Source of the DNA: Brevibacillus_H sp041920465
Lineage (GTDB): Bacteria > Bacillota > Bacilli > Brevibacillales > Brevibacillaceae
Assembly (NCBI GenBank): GCA_041920465.1
Contig: JBHGXW010000054.1
Coordinates: forward strand, 124,001-188,000
Length of the DNA stretch: 64,000 nucleotides
Direction: 5' to 3'
Shown here: one piece after another, positions 59,315 through 64,000 of the stretch
Layout of the letters: the number at the start of each line of letters is the position of its first letter
Numbering within the stretch: position 1 is the stretch's first letter
Translations under genes and position numbers: made by a program
Notes under the pieces: model-generated
Database searches by the model: none
What the model was told of the DNA's origin: nothing
What the model saw: only the letters and a program-made list of their open reading frames with translations

Positions 59315-60031
59315 ATGCGCATCGAAGTGGTTCCTACCGTAGAAGAAATACGCCAGGAGCAAATTGTCAACCGCACAGTTGTGATGATTGACGTCCTGCG
59401 CTCGTCAAGCACGATCTTGGCGGCACTGGCGCAAGGTTTTGAACATGTCATTCCTGTCGAGACCATCGGGCAGGCCTATCATCTCCGTTCTCCCCAAACC
59501 GTCCTTGCCGGGGAGAGGCAATGCAAAAAAATTGCCGAATTTGATTACAATAACTCTCCGACCGAGCTTGCTCGAAGCTCGGATACCGCAAAACAGCTCG
59601 TTTTGACGACAACCAACGGCACTCGGGCCATTCAAAAAGCGGAACGGTCAGCCCAACTGTTGATCGGAGCATTCCTGAACGCGACCGCTGTGATGAAAGC
59701 AGCCATCGCCAGCAAGCTTGATATTACGCTTTATTGTGCGGGAACCAGACAGGAATTTGCATTGGAGGATGGTTTGGCAGCAGGCTACATGATCCATCAG
59801 GCAAAAAAAATACTTCCCCATTTGCAGGTATGCGACCTTGGGGAAGGCTTGGAGGGAAGTTATCTGCACTATGCCGATCAACTTCATCAGCGTCTATTGC
59901 GGACCACTACGGGAAGACGGCTGATCCACCATCAGTTTCTTGAAGATCTGGAGTATTGCAGCCGTGTCGATATGTTTACAATCGTACCCGTGGTAAAAGA
60001 CAGACGCATACTCCCTCTCCTTGTCTCATAA
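59315..60031 (+). CDS. comB: 2-phosphosulfolactate phosphatase
   Basis: Mg-dependent phosphatase releasing sulfolactate. The 238 aa chain shows VVMIDVLRSSSTILAAL (about 21-37), GERQCKKI, LTTTNGTRAI and GAFLNA, typical of the ComB family (B. subtilis YitC). It follows comA immediately with GGGAGAC as its site, so the two are coupled. The pair is in the same relative pathway as yitC/yitD. Confidence 0.93.
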   Translation: MRIEVVPTVEEIRQEQIVNRTVVMIDVLRSSSTILAALAQGFEHVIPVETIGQAYHLRSPQTVLAGERQCKKIAEFDYNNSPTELARSSDTAKQLVLTTTNGTRAIQKAERSAQLLIGAFLNATAVMKAAIASKLDITLYCAGTRQEFALEDGLAAGYMIHQAKKILPHLQVCDLGEGLEGSYLHYADQLHQRLLRTTTGRRLIHHQFLEDLEYCSRVDMFTIVPVVKDRRILPLLVS

Positions 60032-60069
60032 AAATGGAAAGGAGTATAAGGACAGGGGTTCGATTCGTC

Positions 60070-60534
60070 ATGCAGATATTTTCTGGAGAAGTGATGCTGG
60101 TAATTTTAATCGTAGTCGGATTAATCGGCCGCTCGCCTATTATCGCAACAGCTGCCAGTATGCTGCTGGTCTTGAAGCTTACTTCTTTGGAACGTTTCTT
60201 CCCGTCCGTTGAGCGGCGCGGATTAGAATTGGGCTTGCTTTTTCTAACCATTTCCGTCTTGGTACCCTTTGCAAGCGAAAAAGTATCCTGGCGGGATGTA
60301 ATCCCGCTGTTTACAACTTTGATGGGGATTCTTGCACTGGCAGGCGGAGCGATTGCCACATACATGAACGGAAAAGGTCTCGACATGCTGCGTTCTGATC
60401 CCCAGTTAATCCTTGGCTTAGTGATTGGCTCCATCATCGGAATCGTTTTTTTTCGCGGGATTCCCGTCGGACCATTAATGGCTGCCGGAATCACTGCATT
60501 TCTGTTAAAAATATGGGATTGGATCAGCCGATAA
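60070..60534 (+). CDS. DUF441 membrane protein
   Basis: A 154 aa protein with four hydrophobic helices (about 6-40, 55-73, 84-104, 115-150). It belongs to the DUF441/YtwI-type family of unknown function. ATG 60070 follows AGGGG at 11 nt; the frame is open further upstream, inside comB. It lies 38 bp after comB and shares its terminator, raising the possibility of export of the sulfonate or a precursor, which is only inference. Confidence 0.82.
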   Translation: MQIFSGEVMLVILIVVGLIGRSPIIATAASMLLVLKLTSLERFFPSVERRGLELGLLFLTISVLVPFASEKVSWRDVIPLFTTLMGILALAGGAIATYMNGKGLDMLRSDPQLILGLVIGSIIGIVFFRGIPVGPLMAAGITAFLLKIWDWISR

Positions 60535-60535
60535 A

Positions 60536-60577
60536 AAGGCTGCTGACAATACACTGTCAACAGCCTTGTATTTTTTC
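60536..60577 (+). terminator. terminator shared by comAB-DUF441 and efp
   Basis: AAGGCTG-C-TGACA, loop ATACAC, TGTCA-A-CAGCCTT, then GTATTTTTTC. It lies between convergent genes. Confidence 0.85.
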
Positions 60578-60598
60578 TCATTGCCATAGGATGCGCAA

Positions 60599-61156
60599 TT
60601 ATGCGCGGGAAACGTAAGCTTCGGTACGAGTGTCGATGATCAACTTGTCCCCTTCGTTTACAAAGAGCGGCACGTTTACAACAAAACCGGTTTCAAGCGT
60701 TGCTTTCTTGGTTACGTTGCTTGCCGTATCGCCTTTTACGCCTGGCTCGCACTCGGTAACTACCAGTTCAACGGTATTAGGAAGCTGAATTCCGATGGTT
60801 TCACCGTTATATTGCATGATTTGCACGTTCATGTTTTCTTTGAGGAAGTTCAGCTCGCGCTCGATTTGTTTGCGAGTGAAAGTGATTTGTTCAAATGTTT
60901 CGGTGTTCATGAAAGTATACTCATCACCGCTAGCGTAGAGGTATTGCATAGTGCTGGTCTCGATGCGGGCAGGGTTTACTTTTTCACCGCCGCGGAAAGT
61001 CATTTCTGTCACATTGCCGTTACGCAGATTGCGAAGTTTGGAACGTACGAAAGCAGCACCTTTACCAGGCTTTACGTGCTGGAATTCGATAACGCTGTAA
61101 ATGTTGCCATCTACTTCAATCGTTAATCCGGTACGAAAATCGTTAACTGAAATCAT
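60599..61156 (-). CDS. efp: translation elongation factor P
   Basis: Relieves ribosome stalling at consecutive prolines. The 185 aa chain has three beta domains; Lys32 in VKPGKGAAFVRSK is the modifiable tip. It ends VDTRTEAYVSRA-like (IDTRTEAYVSRA). In B. subtilis EF-P carries 5-aminopentanol at this Lys. It lies 41 bp after pepQ with GGAGGCC upstream. Confidence 0.97.
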   Translation of the reverse strand: MISVNDFRTGLTIEVDGNIYSVIEFQHVKPGKGAAFVRSKLRNLRNGNVTEMTFRGGEKVNPARIETSTMQYLYASGDEYTFMNTETFEQITFTRKQIERELNFLKENMNVQIMQYNGETIGIQLPNTVELVVTECEPGVKGDTASNVTKKATLETGFVVNVPLFVNEGDKLIIDTRTEAYVSRA

Positions 61157-61197
61157 GATAGGCCTCCTAAAAGATCTCTAAACAAAAACATTATAAT

Positions 61198-62271
61198 TTA
61201 GACTGGCAAAATGAGCAACTCTTTCGTTGATTTTGTGAGGATTTCACAGCCTGTTTCGGTAATCAGCACATCATCTTCAATCCGTACACCGCCAAGATCG
61301 GAGATGTAAATGCCTGGCTCTACCGTAACCACCATACCCGGTTTCAGAATGGCCGAGCTGGCAGCGGATAAAGTAGGCGTTTCGTGCACAAGCAGCCCAA
61401 TCGCATGGCCGGTTGAGTGTCCATAAGCTTCCGCATACCCTGCATCCCGGATAATATCACGGGTCAATGCGTCTGCCTCTTTTCCCGTCATACCTGCTTT
61501 CACATTTTCCACGCCGTTTAATTGTGCACGGAGCACGATATCATATATCTCTTTCATCTTCGGATCAGGCTCACCGACAGAAACCGTACGCGTAATATCG
61601 GAAACGTACCCTTTGTATAGCGCGCCAAAATCAAGCGTCACCATCTCGCCTGCTTGAATCACCTTCTCGCTGGCAGCCCCGTGCGGAAGTGCGCCGCGTT
61701 TTCCGGATGCGACGATGATGTCAAACGAAGAGGAAGAAGCGCCCATCTTGCGCATGTAGAATTCCAGTTCAAGCGCAACATCCAACTCGCGTACGCCCGG
61801 TTTGATGAAGGAGAGGATGTGGGAAAAAGCAGAGTCGGCAATTCTTACTGCTTCCTTGATCAGGCCAAGCTCTGTCTCACCCTTGATCTCGCGAAGCTGT
61901 TCCACGAATCCGCTTGTTGGGACCAACTCCACACCTTCAAACGCATTTTTCCAATCTTCATAAGTATTGTAGGTAACAAGATGCTTTTCGAACGCAAGCT
62001 TTTTCACGTTCAATTCCTTTAGTTCTGCAGCAATGGCAGGAATGGTATTGCGCTTTGTGTCTTTGACGGTGAATGCTTTGGCCTGCTCAGTCGCTTGATC
62101 CACATAGCGGAAATCAGTCAGAAGCGTGGCTTGATCCATGGAAACGATGACCCAGCCGGCAGAACCGGTAAAGCCGCTCAAATACCGACGATTTGTCTGG
62201 TTCTCGGTAATGAAAGCATCTACGCCTTGATCTGCCAACAGTTTGCGCAGTTTCTCTAAACGCTCTTTCAT
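61198..62271 (-). CDS. pepQ: Xaa-Pro aminopeptidase/dipeptidase (M24B)
   Basis: Dinuclear metal peptidase that removes N-terminal residues before proline. The 357 aa protein has the creatinase-like N-domain (1-125) and the pita-bread domain. Metal ligands are visible: Asp in LDFGALYKGYVSDITRT (two), His in GHSTGHAIGL, Glu in VTVEPGIYI and in RIEDDVLI. ATG 62271 follows GGGGAGAGG; an in-frame start 26 codons earlier reads into aroQ. Equivalent to B. subtilis YqhT. Confidence 0.95.
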   Translation of the reverse strand: MKERLEKLRKLLADQGVDAFITENQTNRRYLSGFTGSAGWVIVSMDQATLLTDFRYVDQATEQAKAFTVKDTKRNTIPAIAAELKELNVKKLAFEKHLVTYNTYEDWKNAFEGVELVPTSGFVEQLREIKGETELGLIKEAVRIADSAFSHILSFIKPGVRELDVALELEFYMRKMGASSSSFDIIVASGKRGALPHGAASEKVIQAGEMVTLDFGALYKGYVSDITRTVSVGEPDPKMKEIYDIVLRAQLNGVENVKAGMTGKEADALTRDIIRDAGYAEAYGHSTGHAIGLLVHETPTLSAASSAILKPGMVVTVEPGIYISDLGGVRIEDDVLITETGCEILTKSTKELLILPV

Positions 62272-62297
62272 GAAACCTCTCCCCTTTTCTTGAACGA

Positions 62298-62747
62298 TTA
62301 TTGGTTTTGCTTCGTGCGAAACTTTTGAATCAGCGCTCTTAATGCCCACTCGTAGCCGTCGCTTCCCAATCCGACGATCTGCCCGAGAGCGACAGGGGCG
62401 ATAACGGAGGTATGGCGAAATTCCTCACGGGCATGCACATTGGATAAATGCACCTCGATCGTAGGCAAACTGACGGCTGCAATCGCATCACGAATCGCGT
62501 AACTGTAGTGTGTGAAGGCACCCGGATTGATGATAATGCCGTCATGCACTCCTTTGGCCGCGTGAATGGCATCGATCAGGACGCCTTCATGATTGGATTG
62601 TGTATGTACAAGTTTGGCGTCCAGTTCCAAGGAGATCTGCTCCAGGCGCCGGATAATGTCATCCAATGTCTCCGTTCCATAAATCTCCGGTTCACGCTTG
62701 CCCAACATATTCAGGTTGGGACCGTTTAACACCAATACCGAAAACAT
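62298..62747 (-). CDS. aroQ: type II 3-dehydroquinate dehydratase
   Basis: Shikimate-pathway dehydration of 3-dehydroquinate. The 149 aa dodecameric enzyme shows NGPNLNMLGKREPEIYG with catalytic Arg and Tyr, QSNHEG, INPGAFTHYSYAIRDA and EVHLSNVHAREEFRH. ATG 62747 follows GGAGGGCGG. It lies 26 bp before pepQ (B. subtilis yqhS-yqhT). Confidence 0.97.
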   Translation of the reverse strand: MFSVLVLNGPNLNMLGKREPEIYGTETLDDIIRRLEQISLELDAKLVHTQSNHEGVLIDAIHAAKGVHDGIIINPGAFTHYSYAIRDAIAAVSLPTIEVHLSNVHAREEFRHTSVIAPVALGQIVGLGSDGYEWALRALIQKFRTKQNQ

Positions 62748-62817
62748 GGCCCGCCCTCCAGTAAAAAGATTTTTTTCCAAGCCATTTTACCATAGAAGGG
62801 AAACCATTGGATAGGGA

Positions 62818-63282
62818 TTATTCTTCGTCAATCCGCTCTGCCGTGATGCTCATTCCAATAAACAATCCGAATGAGATAAACCAGGCCAATTCTGTACTGA
62901 GGGTATCCAACTTCCAATTTTGCATCCGGAAAAAAAGACCAAACAAGAACAAAAAGGCAAGGCCATACAAAATTCCCAGCCACCAAATTTTGCGCGAGGC
63001 AAAAAGGTATGAAAAAAGGGCTGTTGCCCCGATGACAAAGGCAAATAAAATCCCGAAGCCAATCCCGATTCCCGAATAGGAATTTTCAGCAACAACCCCA
63101 AGGATCGGCCGGGAAAAAGCTTGAATACCATAGGGAGTAAAATTAAAAAAATAGAAAGTTATGCGAAGAATTCCCCAGATGAGCGTTCCCCAGAAGGCTA
63201 CCTCCATGATTTTTTTCCAACTGATTGCTTTCAGACGGACGTTCTCATGCTGAACCTGTTTGGTTTGTTCCATGTCACGCAA
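62818..63282 (-). CDS. yqhR: YqhR-type membrane protein
   Basis: A 154 aa protein with four transmembrane helices (about 22-43, 62-83, 90-107, 122-142) and a cytoplasmic basic N-terminus. Segment FNFTPYGIQAFSRPILG is typical of the YqhR family. Function unknown. I favour a TTG start at 63282 because AGAGGTGATG precedes it; ATG 63273 is the alternative. Divergent from yqhQ, upstream of aroQ as in B. subtilis. Confidence 0.85.
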   Translation of the reverse strand: MRDMEQTKQVQHENVRLKAISWKKIMEVAFWGTLIWGILRITFYFFNFTPYGIQAFSRPILGVVAENSYSGIGIGFGILFAFVIGATALFSYLFASRKIWWLGILYGLAFLFLFGLFFRMQNWKLDTLSTELAWFISFGLFIGMSITAERIDEE

Positions 63283-63419
63283 ATGCATCACCTCTTGGCT
63301 AGTATGTGCCAACAAAAGAATTTCTTTTCAACATAGGGAAAAATACCCGTAACCCTATCTATCGGTAGCAAGAAATACGTAAGATAAGGTAAAATGGTAA
63401 GAAAGGAAGGTGATCTCTT

Positions 63420-64000
63420 TTGGCACAACAAAACTTGCCAGCCTATGGTGGTCAAGCCGTTATCGAAGGTGTCATGTTCGGCGGCAAAAAAGTGACGATC
63501 ACGGCAATTCGCAGAAAAAACCAGGAGATTGAATACTACGAAGAAGAACGCAAATCGAATAAATGGGCGAATCTGCTTAAGAAAATTCCATTTATCCGCG
63601 GAATTGTAGGTCTTGTGGAAGCAAGCGCAAACGGTGCAAAACATCTTAACTTCGCTTCAGAGCGGTATCAGCTGGAATCGGATGAAGAAGCAACGTCTTC
63701 CGGTCCGTCCCGACTTACCATGATACTTGGCGTAGCCGTTGTTGGTGTGCTGTCGTTTTTATTCGGCAAGCTCCTCTTTACGATTGTCCCTGCCCTGCTT
63801 GCTCAATATCTGTTCGGCAAGTGGGTACCGAACGGAGTATGGCAAAATCTCGTGGAAGGCGGCATCAAAATAATTTTGCTCTTGGCCTACATCTACCTGA
63901 TTGCCCAAACCCCGATGATAAAACGCTTATTCCAATATCACGGAGCGGAGCATAAGGTGATTAACGCTTATGAAGCTGGGGTAGAATTAACAGTAGAAAA
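63420..64000 (+). CDS. yqhQ: DUF1385 membrane protein YqhQ, 3' end outside window
   Basis: The first 193 codons of a DUF1385 protein: LPAYGGQAVIEGVMFGGKK near the N-terminus, KKIPFIRGIVGLVEA, two or three transmembrane helices (about 95-160), and YHGAEHKVINAYEAG near the cut end. The start is TTG at 63420, preceded by GGAAGGTGATC at good spacing; no suitable ATG is nearby. A TAAAAT -10 lies at about 63390. Function unknown. Confidence 0.92.
   Translation, partial: MAQQNLPAYGGQAVIEGVMFGGKKVTITAIRRKNQEIEYYEEERKSNKWANLLKKIPFIRGIVGLVEASANGAKHLNFASERYQLESDEEATSSGPSRLTMILGVAVVGVLSFLFGKLLFTIVPALLAQYLFGKWVPNGVWQNLVEGGIKIILLLAYIYLIAQTPMIKRLFQYHGAEHKVINAYEAGVELTVE

Noticed and set aside
1..64000. CRISPR arrays, tRNA or rRNA genes, prophage or transposase genes
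   Set aside because: No regularly spaced repeats, cloverleaf-like segments, integrase other than XerD, or transposase motifs were found.

Overview
This window looks like a chromosomal core segment of an endospore-forming member of the Bacillales. The evidence is spo0A, spoIIM, spoIVB, a complete spoIIIA operon and a small mciZ-like gene, in an order that closely follows the yqh-yqi-yqj-yqk part of the Bacillus subtilis map (drm-xerD-yqzK-fur-spoIIM-nudF; bkdR-bcd-lpdV-bfmB; spo0A-spoIVB-recN-ahrC; dxs-ispA-xse-folD-nusB-yqhY-acc; spoIIIA; efp-pepQ-aroQ-yqhR-yqhQ). Base composition is moderate. The extra genes (a SteA/SteB-type cluster, ald beside fur, a methylmalonyl-CoA mutase operon, a stalk-domain secreted protein) point to a Brevibacillus/Aneurinibacillus-like lineage rather than Bacillus itself. 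That placement is an inference from gene content. Almost every gene is on the minus strand. The exceptions are mciZ, a 27-codon ORF, yqzF, yqzG, comA-comB-DUF441 and yqhQ. I see no rRNA, tRNA, CRISPR array, prophage or intact insertion sequence.

Layout. 1-8970: nucleoside salvage (pdp, punA, deoB), xerD, yqzK, alanine dehydrogenase, fur, spoIIM, an endonuclease Q-type repair enzyme and ADP-ribose pyrophosphatase. 9092-15743: mciZ, convergent with and overlapping a DUF3866 gene, then a methylmalonyl-CoA operon (mutase; a fused B12-binding/epimerase protein; carboxyltransferase; M20 peptidase). 15744-18772: a sparsely coding stretch with a small hydrophobic ORF, an inverted-repeat-bounded 204-bp element and a large secreted repeat protein. 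18773-27577: the branched-chain keto acid dehydrogenase operon with leucine dehydrogenase, a sigma-54 promoter, tandem enhancer-like sites and the activator gene bkdR, then yqzF. 27581-30864: a MraY-like transferase, a GT2 glycosyltransferase, and SteB-like and SteA-like proteins. 31002-34010: DUF2759, beta-carbonic anhydrase, CBS/ACT protein, Dps, a GNAT remnant and yqzG.

34075-50717: spo0A, spoIVB, recN, argR, nadK, tlyA, dxs, ispA, xseB, xseA, folD, a TsaD-like paralogue, nusB, DUF2273/AmaP/Asp23-family genes, accC and accB. 50924-56213: spoIIIAH to spoIIIAA, with a good sigma-E promoter before spoIIIAA. 56469-64000: a zinc-ribbon acidic protein, namA, yqhV, the sulfolactate genes comA-comB with a DUF441 membrane protein, efp, pepQ, aroQ, yqhR and the start of yqhQ.

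The genes form coherent modules. Branched-chain amino acid breakdown (bcd plus the dehydrogenase complex) yields acyl-CoAs; valine and isoleucine give propionyl-CoA, which the neighbouring carboxyltransferase/epimerase/mutase operon can take to succinyl-CoA. Sporulation genes act from commitment (spo0A) through division control (mciZ), engulfment (spoIIM, spoIIIA) and sigma-K checkpoint signalling (spoIVB) to spore solutes (comA/comB). The least explained parts are the mciZ/DUF3866 overlap, the 16.0-16.3 kb intergenic elements, the acidic repeat protein, and the SteA/SteB-glycosyltransferase cluster.
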